Source: Pocillopora verrucosa (taxonomy: Eukaryota > Cnidaria > Anthozoa > Scleractinia > Pocilloporidae). From it: DNA of 64,000 nt. Each line of letters starts with the position of its first letter. Position 1 is the first letter of the stretch. Positions 34,105 to 44,598 of this stretch are shown one piece after another. The stretch covers positions 7,903,068-7,967,067 of the forward strand of contig NC_089313.1 in NCBI RefSeq assembly GCF_036669915.1. The letters are read 5' to 3'. A model generated the notes under the pieces. It saw nothing but the letters and a program-made list of their open reading frames with translations. It ran no database searches and had not been told where the DNA came from. A program made the translations under genes and the position numbers.

Positions 34105-35040
34105 TTACCTTTCTGAATGTTTGAAAAAAGAAATGCATTTGAAACTGCAATAAACCTGCAAGACTCCTGGCCTTGAATTATAACACCACAAACCAAATAA
34201 AAAGAAAAAGATTTATTGGAGTCGACGTGCTTGGTAAGAGTGTGGGTTGAAACTAAAACGGTAAAAAAAAAAAGCAAAAAAGTTACAAGGTAAATTAGAG
34301 TAAAGAAATAACAAAATTGCAAAACGAGGACTGTGAAGTACACTTACATTGTTTTGGCCAGAGAAAACTTCTGAAAAGAGGACTGCGAAAAACGCGAAGA
34401 GGCTAGAAACAAACTGAACAGAACTGCGCTAAGCGCGGACCAAACTGAACTCACAAACTGTACTGACAAATTACGATATGAAAATACGCTAGAACATGCA
34501 GAAAATAAAACTATAGAAAGGCGCTAATGAGGATGAAACAGCACGGAAACGCTAACGAGGGCACGAAAACTAACAGAAAGAGATAAACACCTAAATTAAC
34601 ACCAAAAAAAAAAGACTAAACAAATGGACGAAAAAATGTTACACTTGGATCTTACAGCATTCACTTGTTACGTCACTTGAAGAAAGATTGAAAGAAAATG
34701 CAAAACTTCACTCAATAAAATTATTGATAAGGGCCTTGAAGATTTGTTTGAGGGGTGGAGACGAAGGCCGAGAGTGGAGGGGAGGGGAGGCGAGGCGAGG
34801 GGAGGGACTGAGAAGGAAGGAGAGGGAAGGGAGGGAATGTAAACGAGCTGAGGCGAACGAAAAACAGTTGACTTCTTTTCCTTGTAGAGGTAAAAATATA
34901 AACACTGTAATAATTATTAGATGTTCCAATGTTCATATTATTTTTACCTTTGCAAGTAGGTGGTGGGTGGGGTGGGGGGGGGGGATTTGGAGAATGAAAT
35001 TGGAGGGGAAGGGCGGGAGAAATACGAGGAGAGGCGGGAA
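34105..35040 (+). repeat. Stray copy of the intron repeat of the 41.9-47.3 kb gene
   Basis: Apart from an inserted solo LTR, it matches 42310-42600: TTCGTTTACCTTTCTGAATG, AAAAAAGAAATGCATT, GAAAGATTGAAAG, TTGAAGATTTGTTTGAGGGG, the GGGGA tract, CAGTTGACTTCTTTTCC and TAGAGGTAAAAATATAAACA. No exon of the gene follows it here. It shows the locus was duplicated in blocks and partly lost. Confidence 0.7.
34140..34656 (-). mobile_element. Solo LTR, 517 bp, with 5-bp target duplication
   Basis: The interruption relative to 42.35 kb is exactly bounded by GCATT on both sides (34135-34139 and 34657-34661). It begins TG and ends CA. On the minus strand it reads TGTAAGATCC...; near its other end is AATAAA (complement of 34209-34214), as expected for the R region of a retroviral-type LTR. 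No internal retrotransposon genes are adjacent, so it is a solo LTR. The superfamily was not determined. Confidence 0.75.
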
Positions 35041-35045
35041 TGTAA

Positions 35046-35950
35046 ATACAAATTCCAAATTAATTACATTGAACAAGTCAATTCAATCAATTTGAGGAAA
35101 GCTTAAAACAAAATACAAAATTTCTTAAAATAAGCCGCCTTGATTATATACCTAGATAAAACATTGGTGTTAAGAACCAATTACAAAAAATACCTTTAAA
35201 ATAGTTAAGCTACTTAAAATCACTTAAATACTTAAGCCGCCTTGATTATTTACCTTGTTAAAAAAAAAAGTGTCAAAAACTAATTACAAAAAAAAAAATT
35301 TTCTAAACTCATGATAGAAATAAGATAATTACAATAAAAAAATTAGCACTGAACTTATCATAAAAATAATTAAACAATTTCTTGCGAAAGACTGGTAAGG
35401 TGTTAGATTCCCTAATGCTGAGAGATAATTCGTTCCATGCGCAACAAACCCAAGTAAAAAAAAGAATTCTTAAAAGTTTCTGTACGGCTAAAGGGACTTC
35501 AAGTGTTAAATAATCAATATTTCTCAAGACTGGTTACGAGAACGGAACAATACATTTTCAAAAATATCTAAATCATGTATATTCTTATATAGAGAAAACT
35601 CAATCATGAATTACCCTACATTATTGTAAAGGTAATAAATTTAATTTACTTAGGCGCTCATATTCAGTGTACTCCTCACCGAAAATAATTCTCGTGGCCC
35701 TGCGTTCAATTTGTTCTAAGTTAGTAATGTTTCTTTTGGTGTAAGGTGACCATACTACACAGGCATAAAGAAAAAGCACATACGAGACAAATCTTATTAA
35801 GCTTTTTTAGTCCATTGGTGAAACAAGTGTCACTTCTCCATAACTGTAGTTTCTCTTTAAAAAATCATATTCATATTCTGCATCGACCATATCCATTTCA
35901 AAGCGATATTTAACAATTTCTTTATAAGTGCGCATTGGATATGAAATGGT
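35046..35950 (-). mobile_element. LINE 3' fragment (non-LTR reverse transcriptase C-terminus)
   Basis: On the minus strand 35780-35640 translates to YACVVWSPYTKRNITNLEQIERRATRII..., and 35460-35370 to CCAWNELSLSIRESNTLPVF. These are the typical thumb and C-terminal motifs of CR1/jockey-type non-LTR reverse transcriptases. The frame is interrupted and the 5' part is missing. A sister copy lies at 59.4-60.3 kb. Confidence 0.8.
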
Positions 35951-36102
35951 AAATAGCCAACGAGGTGCGTGGCGCTGACTTTGCTATAACCAATCTCGTA
36001 CCAAACAAGCGCGAATGGAATAATTGTTTTATTAAACTTTATTAAATCTTCAGAATATGGATATTTGGAGCGTCTTTCAGCCCCGCAACAGCTGGTGCAA
36101 TA

Positions 36103-36186
36103 CCTGCATCAAGAGTCTCCGATATCGAAACGCGCGCAATGCATTCTGGGATCGTCTCATATAAAAAGTGGGCACCAAGCGTGACA
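36103..36186 (+). repeat. Left terminal inverted repeat of the two-gene transposon
   Basis: About 84 bases pairing with 41131-41215. The last 56 bases (from CGCGCGCAATG to GCGTGACA) differ at only a few positions. The outer part CTGCATCAAGAGT matches too, with a more diverged block between. Confidence 0.85.
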
Positions 36187-36367
36187 GCGGCCATCTTGAT
36201 AACTAAAGCATCGTCAACATTTATACACTTTTACCTCGCGATTTTACAATTTTTTCCAGTTTAAATTAGATCATAGTTTGTATATAGTTTTAATAATAGT
36301 TTGTATATAGTTTTCACTAGTTTGTATATAGTTTTCATATAGTTTTCTCGTCGTTTTTGGCGTGGAA

Positions 36368-38400
36368 ATGAGCGAGACAAGTGAGCTTTCCCTCGAGGAA
36401 GTCAACACATGGAAGGTGGACGCTCTCAAGTTATTTTGCCGTAAACGAAATCTTAAAACTTCTGGAGCTAAAGCTGAACTTGTAGCCCGTGTGTTTGCAG
36501 CATCAGAGATGGGAATCCAAGTACAAGCATCGGCTAAAGAACTAATGTGCATCACGGAGTCTGAGAGAGCGAAGCTATTGTTTACTCCTGAGGGCAGCAA
36601 GCTTCCCGATCCTCTTGGGCTAAAGGACGGATGGATTGATGAAAAAGATGGGCTAACATCATGGCCTCCTATATTTCTAAGTGACATTACGAAATATCTG
36701 ATGGCTGATCATCCTGGAAAGGATATTAAACTGCACGAACGGGTCATGAATGAGTACAAAGAGGGGAAAGCATACCGCTTATTTGACTCGGGCTTTCTGA
36801 AAGAAGTTTTCTACCATGAACTAGAAAATATGGATTTTTGCTTCTTGAAAGCAAAATGTACGCATTCGATGAAGGTTGGTGATACACCACATACATCATG
36901 GATTTGTTCAAGAAAAAATGGAGAGATTATCAGTGCCTACTGTACCTGTACTGCTGGGTATGTTAGACTTTCTGTTTTATAAGACTTTAACTTGTAACTG
37001 ATGCAAAATATAAGCCTAAAATATCATGTTTATCATATACCTCGATTTTATGACTAATGTTGTTGGTCTAAGCTCAATATATATTATACTTTAGAATGTT
37101 TAAAATATTATGTCTATCATATACCCTAACTATTTGTTATTTCTTGTTTCAGTATGAGTGGTTCTTGTATTCATGTGATGGCACTGCTGTTCAGAATTGA
37201 AGCAGCAAACCGTAATGGTATGACAAATCCTGCATGTACGTCCAAAGAGTGTGTGTGGAATGTTCCAATAGGAAACAAGACTGTAATCAAGCCCTCTAGA
37301 ATTTGTGATATGGAGTGGAAGGCTTCAAAGCTAAATAAAGGTATGTTATTATGTTTAAAATTCTAAACAAAGTATTTACAGTATGTATACTGGATAGACA
37401 TAAGTGTTATCTGGGGACATAAATAAGAAAGTTCTTATTAGCTTGTAACCTAGCAATTAATTTACTTTTATTTTGTGTTTTTCTAGAGACGACCAGACCT
37501 GCCATCGATAGTCGCCGAAAGTTATTCAATTCACATGAAGAGTTGAAGCCCCTGACTCCAAAAGGAAAGAGGAAGTCGTTTTATAATAATTTGAAGGACT
37601 TGTTGCCAGAATCGGCATTCATCAAATTAGCAACGGCTGAGTTTGAGGAACCGTGTTCAACTTCCGTTACAATAGAAATTAATACTGAAGTACCTGAATG
37701 TGTAATGCCTAAGTCATCAAAGAAAGACTTAAGTGCTGATGATATACATCTGATTGAACAAGGCACCATTGGTCAGTCTGAGAATGAGGCATGGCACGAT
37801 TACAGAAAAGGCCGATTAACTGCCTCTAATTTCTATAGAGTGTACACAAAAGTTGAAACCCTTAAAACTAAGGGGGGTGATGCACAGGAACTAGTGGACA
37901 CAATCCAGGGTAAAAGTAATGGACCGTCGGAACATTTACCTGCTCTAAAATATGGAAGAAACATGGAGAAAGTTGCTAAGGATAAGTATGTGAAACTGTT
38001 TCAGAGGGAGCACAAAGATGCAAAATTCAGAGAGTGTGGACTATTTATTGATGAATCTGACCAATTCATTGGAGCATCCCCTGATCTGCTTGTTGAATGT
38101 TCCTGTTGTGGATTAGGGGTGCTAGAAGTGAAGTGCCCTTATTCTATTGTTAATGATTTACCATCAGAAGACAATCTTTCCTACCTGGTAAAGATTAATG
38201 GCAAAATTGTCTTGAAAGAGAAGCATGCATATTTTGCACAGATACAGGGACAAATGGCTGTGACAAAGAGAACATGGTGTCACTTCCTGGTCTACACCCA
38301 AAAGGGTTATCATCTGGAGCTAATCAAGTTCAATAATGATTACTGGGAAAAGATAAAGCAAAACCTAATTTGGTTTTATAATAAGTATTTAAGTGAATGA
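36368..38400 (+). CDS. Transposon-borne SAP / SWIM zinc finger / YqaJ-type nuclease protein
   Basis: Exons 36368-36957, 37153-37340 and 37487-38400 join in phase to 563 residues. Residues about 9-50 (VNTWKVDALKLFCRKRNLK-SGAKAELVARVFA) form a SAP-like DNA-binding helix pair. CTCTAG-MSGSCIHVMALL, split by intron 1, is a SWIM zinc finger (CxC...CxH). The C-terminal third is a lambda-exonuclease/YqaJ-like nuclease: WHDYRKGRLTASNF, LKYGRNMEKVAKDKY, IGASPDLLVE, GVLEVKCPYS (Asp...Glu-x-Lys core) and YFAQIQGQM. The family cuts or resects DNA; its role in transposition is unknown. It faces the transposase tail-to-tail inside the same inverted repeats. All catalytic residues appear intact. The start is the first ATG after TIR and leader; an upstream in-frame GTG is not used. 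Confidence 0.88.
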
Positions 38401-39156
38401 ATGCTCGTTAATTATAACTTGATACAAAACTTTATTTACATGGTGTAAACACTAAAAATACATTTGTACATTTTATATACAATTTAGAATTTTTACAATT
38501 TCATATCTGGAAAAACTGGTCTGACAGTTCTAAATTGAACTCAAATAGTCTCTGAATAGAACAGTAAAATTGTCTGTTGTGGAAACTGGAATGGATGAAT
38601 CAAATCATGAAATTTTATACAAGTAATGCATTGACCACACTTCAGTATGATTGAAAATGTTACAGTTTGATATTGTTTGCAGTTATATATATAGTAATAA
38701 TAAATAATATATTATTTATTTGTGTTCAGCGACACATGAGCTGTGAAATGAAGAAAAATATTTACAAATTATATCTAATGATTGTAATCACTCTACCAGA
38801 ATAATTTTTCTCTTGTGAGGTCCTTGTGGTGCAAATAATATAACAGTTCTTATTCAGAGTGCACATACTTAATAGCTGAAGCATTAAATGGTACTAAATC
38901 ATACTATTACTTAATTTTCTTGTTATGTACCATTATCAACACTATTTAGTATTATTTGGTACCATTTGTATGAAAGATTAAGTGATTGCACTCTATACTA
39001 GTTGCTAGTAAAGTAGAGCAGAGATTTTGAATAACATTTAACCTAAGAAAGAACTTAGACTAATACATATTGGTATCCTCTAAATTTATGAAGTTTATAT
39101 TCTTTCATGGGTTAAATGCTGTCAATCTTTTTAGCTATTTGTACATTTCTTGTTAA
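38401..39156. other. Interior of the transposon between the two convergent genes
   Basis: AT-rich 3'-end sequence shared by the two convergent genes. It contains several ATAAA/TTTAT words that could act as poly(A) signals on either strand. No coding frame is seen. Confidence 0.6.
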
Positions 39157-40854
39157 TCATTTTTTACCCAAGGGTCTATACAAGTTACATAAGGCTGCAC
39201 AAATAAGTACAATGTTGTCTATACTGCCAAGCAGTGATATTGGTAGTTCATGCTTTATCAGTCTAAACGTCTTCAACCGTCTTATTGCTTGCTCAACAAA
39301 GATTCTAAGATTTGCAATTTCTTTTGTTTTAGCAACTTCAGCTTTAGTGAACTGCTCTTGTCCACGTTTACCAGGGGGGATGTGTAGTCTTGAGCTTCTG
39401 ATTAAGAGGTCTTCAGCAATTGTGAATCCACGGTCTGCCATCACTTCATCGCCAGGTTCAATGATATCATAAAATGATGATTCTCTTGTCAGATGCACAT
39501 CTGAAGTTCTCCCTCCCCATGCTTTGGATAAGAAATTGAAAAAACCATGTGGTGTTATTGATACCAACAGCTTAGCAGTGTTGTGATGCTTGTAGTCTGA
39601 CCACGTAGCTGCTCTAAGGTTTGGGTCGCTTGGGGTTTCAATAAATATTTCTGTGCAATCAATGATGTGGCGTACATTAGAGTAGCCTGGCTTTTTAAAC
39701 TTTGCGGGCAAAGTTGCTTTCACAACATCGATGGAGGGATTGTAAACCAAACATTTAAGTTCACTTGCTAGGATTTTCACCCAGGTAGTAACAACATTTG
39801 TTACATTTGTAGTTGAAATTCCAAACCTCTGTGCTAAGTCAGCATTTGTTGATCCAAGTCGAAGTTTCATTAAGGTCAAAAGAAACTCATCTTTTTCTGA
39901 CAAAGCTCTTTTAGGGCCAAACTTATTTGGTGTTTTTTTGAAGTTTCTTCCTTTTTTAGTAGATTTTTTTGGGCCACTCCAGTAGTTTACTTTTTTAATG
40001 TTTCCCTTCACTACTTCAAACAACTTATTGAATACTCGTTTTGATGGTAGGCCGGTTAGTAGACGAACAGATGAATTTGTTTTCAAATCAGAATGTTCTA
40101 GTCCCTTACGCTGTCTGGCCTTGAGTTTTATCTTACATGCTTTGAGTTCACTTTCAAGTTCTTGGAGTTTTTCTTTGAGATCTTTGATCTCATTGAACTG
40201 CTTGAGTCTTTCCTGCAAGCATTTTTCTTTCATACAGAAGTCAGGATCTTCTAGGTTGTACCAGCCAAACGAATATGCATGATCGTGAGTGATATGGTCG
40301 GGTCGACCGGCAGTAGTACAATGTTCTTCTTCTGTTATAAACGAGGAACTACTTGGTTCTTGAATCACAGGAGCATCTTGACTATCATGTGCATTATCTT
40401 GAGTATCATCTTGAATATTATCTTGTGTGTTATCTTGAGTATTATCTTGAGTTCTTAAACGTTTCATTTCTTCTAGTAATGATGATCTATCAGTAGGCGG
40501 TTTACGGTTACGAGTAGACTTTGTCTCGTAGCCCATTTTGAGTACAGGATCAGGGTTTTCTTTCGTGGGTTTCCCATCAACAAAGTGCTCATTGCAGACT
40601 CTCGACGAATTATTAGGTTGCCAGACTTCTCCTTTCGGGCCTTTTCTCTTTAGAAGATGGATCCAGCGCTTTCTACCCTCATTGTTTTTGCGTTCAGTAG
40701 GGAACGGAAATAGCTTGAACGGCAGCGGACAGTCACATGGCGGAGTGCCGTGTAAACAATCGTGAACTTCGCATTGCTGTGAAGCCCATTTCTCAAGCTT
40801 TTTCCCACTGTTATGGCACCCAAATACTGCACAATTTCTGTGCCCAAAGACCAT
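39157..40854 (-). CDS. THAP-domain DDE transposase (DDE_Tnp_4 type)
   Basis: 565 residues in a single coding exon. The N-terminus MVFGHRNCAVFGCHNS...LFPFPTE...RKRWIHLL...NNSSRVCNEHF has the C2CH layout of a THAP zinc finger. A Gln/Asp repeat (DNTQDNTQDNIQDDTQDN) and a coiled coil (ERLKQFNEIKDLKEKLQELES) follow. LSEKDEFLLTLMKLRLG...LAQRFGISTTNVTNVV is the helix-turn-helix seen before DDE_Tnp_4 domains. The catalytic triad appears complete: IIDCTE, VMADRGF and FVEQAIRRLK. The start is the ATG at 40854: the frame is open a little upstream, but a splice acceptor (TTACTTTGCAG) lies just before it, suggesting a non-coding 5' exon. The frame is intact, so the element may be recent. Confidence 0.9.
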   Translation of the reverse strand: MVFGHRNCAVFGCHNSGKKLEKWASQQCEVHDCLHGTPPCDCPLPFKLFPFPTERKNNEGRKRWIHLLKRKGPKGEVWQPNNSSRVCNEHFVDGKPTKENPDPVLKMGYETKSTRNRKPPTDRSSLLEEMKRLRTQDNTQDNTQDNIQDDTQDNAHDSQDAPVIQEPSSSSFITEEEHCTTAGRPDHITHDHAYSFGWYNLEDPDFCMKEKCLQERLKQFNEIKDLKEKLQELESELKACKIKLKARQRKGLEHSDLKTNSSVRLLTGLPSKRVFNKLFEVVKGNIKKVNYWSGPKKSTKKGRNFKKTPNKFGPKRALSEKDEFLLTLMKLRLGSTNADLAQRFGISTTNVTNVVTTWVKILASELKCLVYNPSIDVVKATLPAKFKKPGYSNVRHIIDCTEIFIETPSDPNLRAATWSDYKHHNTAKLLVSITPHGFFNFLSKAWGGRTSDVHLTRESSFYDIIEPGDEVMADRGFTIAEDLLIRSSRLHIPPGKRGQEQFTKAEVAKTKEIANLRIFVEQAIRRLKTFRLIKHELPISLLGSIDNIVLICAALCNLYRPLGKK

Positions 40855-41130
40855 GTCATTAAACGGCTGCAAAGTAATAAAAATACGATGAGAATCTTTG
40901 ACTTTTGACAGTTCTTGTATTCGCGAATGTCACTCGCGCGCAGGATTGAATCTACTACCATTAAAAGCTTAAAAACAGCTAAAACAAAGTTAAAATTTGT
41001 AACTTACCTTTTGAATATAATACCCACGAAGATTATTTTCCAGTTGATATCACTTACAAGAACAAAAAGACTGTATTATAGATAAAGACACGCTTCAAAG
41101 AACGCATTGAATACAGAGACACACGCCATA

Positions 41131-41215
41131 TTGTCACGCTTGGTGCCCACTTTTTTTGTGAGACTATCCCAGAATGCATTGCGCGCGAATTACCTTCCGG
41201 AACTCTTGATGCACG
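41131..41215 (-). repeat. Right terminal inverted repeat of the two-gene transposon
   Basis: Reverse complement of the left repeat: starts CGTGCATCAAGAGT, then CGCGCGCAATGCATTCTGGG and GTGGGCACCAAGCGTGACA. Confidence 0.85.
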
Positions 41216-41921
41216 TATACATTTTTATGTAAGGTGACTTGGAATATAATCTGATACCAGAGCTAAGTGAACCAATCAGATCACTAGAAATGCAATATCC
41301 GGAGTTGAAAATTTAATACATAACGATAGACAATACTCACACTAATAAGATTGTTGCTTAGCGGGCTCAGTTCAAACAAGTTCAGTAAAAACTCTTTCAA
41401 AATCATATAAAAGTTCCTTTTGGCCGCATAAAAACTCGGTTTGTCGCACTTTTTCGTTTGTGTTAACACCAAACAATCTAAGGATCGCTCATTCGGTGAG
41501 CTAAGGAGCCCGGGTCAAATGCCCCGCACTTTTGGCGACCTAAAATCGCATCTTCCCATTTGTTTTGATCTGTTACCATGGATTTCACTAAATATTGTCG
41601 TTTCAACAAAAACCAACCGCTGATAAAACATGGCCGCACATTAGCTGGGGGCCTGGAAAAGACGAAAATAAGTATAATAAAGAGTAGAGCGAAAAACTTT
41701 TAACTCAGGTTGTTGGCCTTAAATAAGAGAAAACCACACAAGAAAAAACATTTCTGACTTGAATTATGCAATCATAGTCACACAAGTCTACACTTTCCGT
41801 AATTTTGGACATATGGTCATCACTGGCGCATAGTCGTTCGAACGCGCGCTTATGAAAAAGATCTGATTGTGACGTTTATTCAAAGGAGATCCATTTTTCC
41901 GCAAGGAGAGTAAAACTCAAA
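41216..41921 (+). promoter_or_regulatory. Upstream region of the unrecognised gene, duplicated at 60.5-61.16 kb
   Basis: From the transposon end to about 41866 it matches 60507-61163 with few differences, including GGTGAGCTAAGGAGCCC, TTTTGGCGACCTAAAATCGC and AAAACATGGCCGCACATTAG. The match stops about 55 bases before the gene's ATG. So the promoter, or a large part of it, exists twice in the window. No TATA box is evident. Confidence 0.5.
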
Positions 41922-44535
41922 ATGCCTCTCGTAAGATTTTGGCGCGCCTTCATAGAAGCTTTACAAGCGCTGGTATTTTGTGGATTTTGCAATAAAGAAG
42001 AAAGGTAAGGCTCAAAACTTGCTAAAAGATTGTTACGTTGTTACCACAGGAAAAAAACTTAAAGCATTTTCTCTTGCTGAGCGGGCCTATCGCGCGCCGA
42101 AAAGTGTCTAGCAAAAGTAACTTGAAATTCCACATCTGTTACAATGGTTAACATTTTGTATACAAAAAGATGCATATAAAACATAATCCGACTTTGAAAC
42201 AAATTAAGTTCTCTTTAAAAAGACACAATCATTTTGCTCACTTCATATTCCACGAGATGTACCTTTCTTCTTCATTCCGCTCAGTATGGCAGAAAGAAAG
42301 AAAGATTTGCCTGCACTTCGTTTACCTTTCTGAATGTTTGAAAAAAGAAATGCATTCAGTCGTTACGTCGCTTGAAGAAAGATTGAAACAAAATGCAAAA
42401 CTTTACTCAGTAAAATTATTGATGCGGGTCTTGAAGATTTGTTTGAGGGGTGGAGACGAAGGCCGAGAGTGGAGGGGAGGAGAGGGGAGGGGAGGGACTG
42501 AGAGGGAAGGAGAGGGGAGGGAGGGAATGTAAACGACCTGAGGCGAACGAAAAACAGTTGACTTCTTTTCCTTGTAGAGGTAAAAATATAAACAAATGTG
42601 AAGGAGCTGAAGCGAATGAAAAATACAACTGATTTTTTTTTCCCTTTCAGTGATGAGATAAAAGAGACCGAGAGAACGAACACAAGTAATCAAGGTACGA
42701 AGATCTGTTTTGTTTGGGAGAAAAATTCAATTAGAGTACCATTTATTACGGTAGCAATGAATCAGGGTCAGTGCTGATCATTTTGACAGTAAACCACAAA
42801 TAAAATTAGGGTCAAAATTGGATTTCTATCATTTTGCAGATCAAACTAACATCAGCAAGTTGGAGGAAGAGAGCAATGATGTGCAAGAGTTTAAAGCCGT
42901 GATTGTTGAGGAAGTAAAATGGCTAATGGTTACTGATGAAGATGAGAATGTAAAGGAAGACATTTGCGAAGACATCACCTCCCCTAAGATTCATGCAAAG
43001 GTAACAGCCATTCAAGAAGCGGACATCACAAGAATTGAAACGAAGGAAGTAGAAGAGGAAGCCTTTGAACATGACCAGTGGCTGGACGCCACCGAAGGAG
43101 AATCTAGGGCCGATATTGTCTCAAAAAAGATTCCTCTAGAAGATATCACTGTGTTTGAGGTGGTGAGAAATCTCCAATCGTCAGATGAGGTCGATGCAGA
43201 ATATGAAACAGAGACCCGACCCACTACCGAACAAGTTCACTCTGTTGAGAGTCATGCCGAGAAAGTTTCCCGGGATACCGAAATGAAAGAAATGGAAACT
43301 GCAGAAGTCCAAGAGAGCTGTGAGGACACCAAAGTGGTTTCCAAGGAGATAAAGGTACTTCGCCTTACTTGGGAAGAGCTTCTCTCAACAGAGAGACACA
43401 TGGAATCAGAGAAACACGTGGAAACAGAGATTCAACGCAATAACGAACAAGTTTACTCTGGTGAGAGTCATGACGAGAAAGTTTCTCGAGATACCGAAAT
43501 GAAAGAAATGGAAACTGCACAAGTCCAAGAGAGCTGTGAGGACAACAAAGAAGTTACTAAGGAGATAAAGGTGCTCCGCCTTACTTGGGAAGAGCTTCTC
43601 TTAGCAGAGAGACACATGGAGTCGGCTGTTGTGGAAGATTTGAGTTCAGATCAAGTCAAGTCAACAAGATTAACTTTGACACAAGAAGATCCTGCAATCC
43701 AGGCCTTTAAGATCATTTCCAATGATGGGTAAGGGCGACTCACCCAGGTGGAAGGGAAATTATAACATCAATTAATTAATTTAGCGTATACCACATGGGT
43801 GAATAGTGCTTTTTGTGCGCGCTAATTGATTGGTTCGGAAGTGATTAGCAAGTACTATTCACTTTGTAGTAGCTGAAGAGACAAAATCGCGCGTCAGCAA
43901 TATAATTACCAACAAGTTTTGGGAGTACTGACAGAAATAAACTAATCTGTTTGGCTTCTCAATGGTCAAAAATAAGGCTCAGAGGAGTATGGAAATCATT
44001 TTCCACAGGAAGAGGTCTAAAGAAAAGAAGAAGCGAAGAAAAAGAAAAAGGAAAGAATCATTAAAAAGTGTGGCTGAAGAGGACCCTGCTATTCTGGATC
44101 ACAGGGAAATACCCAGCCATGGGTGTGTGATTAACTATAACTACATGATTTAGACAAGAAGAAAAATTAAGAAGCCAACTTGCAAAATCTAAGTGTAGAA
44201 GAAATAGAATTGGAAGTAATATTTGATGGCAGAACTTTCTGCACATGCCTATACAACAAAGCTTTGGGGGACGATTGCCATTAAATTGAAGAGCGTAGAC
44301 AGCTTTTAGAGATTTGCTTGTAGTTCTTTTACCCTTCTGGATGTTTGAGAAAAGAAATGCACTCTCTTACTACGTCACTTGATGAAAGACTGAAAGAAAA
44401 TGCAAAACTTTACTCAGTAAAATTATGCAAGCGGGTCTTGAAGATATATGTGCGGGGCTGAGACGCAGGCCGAGAGTGGAGGAGAAGGGAGGGGAGGGAC
44501 TGGGAGGGAAGGAAAGTGAAGGGAGGGAAAGGAAA

Positions 44536-44598
<63 letters not shown>

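Larger units (their letters stand above)
36103..41215. mobile_element. Two-gene DNA transposon (THAP-DDE transposase plus SAP/SWIM/YqaJ gene), ISL2EU-like
   Basis: The 5.1 kb element is bounded by terminal inverted repeats starting C(C/G)TGCATCAAGAGT and containing GCGCGCAATGCATTCTGGGA and AAAGTGGGCACCAAGCGTGA. The copy at 60.5 kb lacks it: GGTGCAATAC is followed directly by ATTTTCATATAAGGTGAC. The target duplication is TA or ATAC; the terminal bases leave this open. Both genes are intact and convergent. Pairing a DDE_Tnp_4-type transposase with a YqaJ nuclease is, to my knowledge, the layout of the ISL2EU/IS4EU superfamily; that assignment is from memory. Confidence 0.85.

Noticed and set aside
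34688-35095. Frames over the GGGGA tracts at 34.7, 42.4 and 44.4 kb, both strands
   Set aside because: Low-complexity purine or Ser/Pro/Leu translations of a repeat, present in intron copies.
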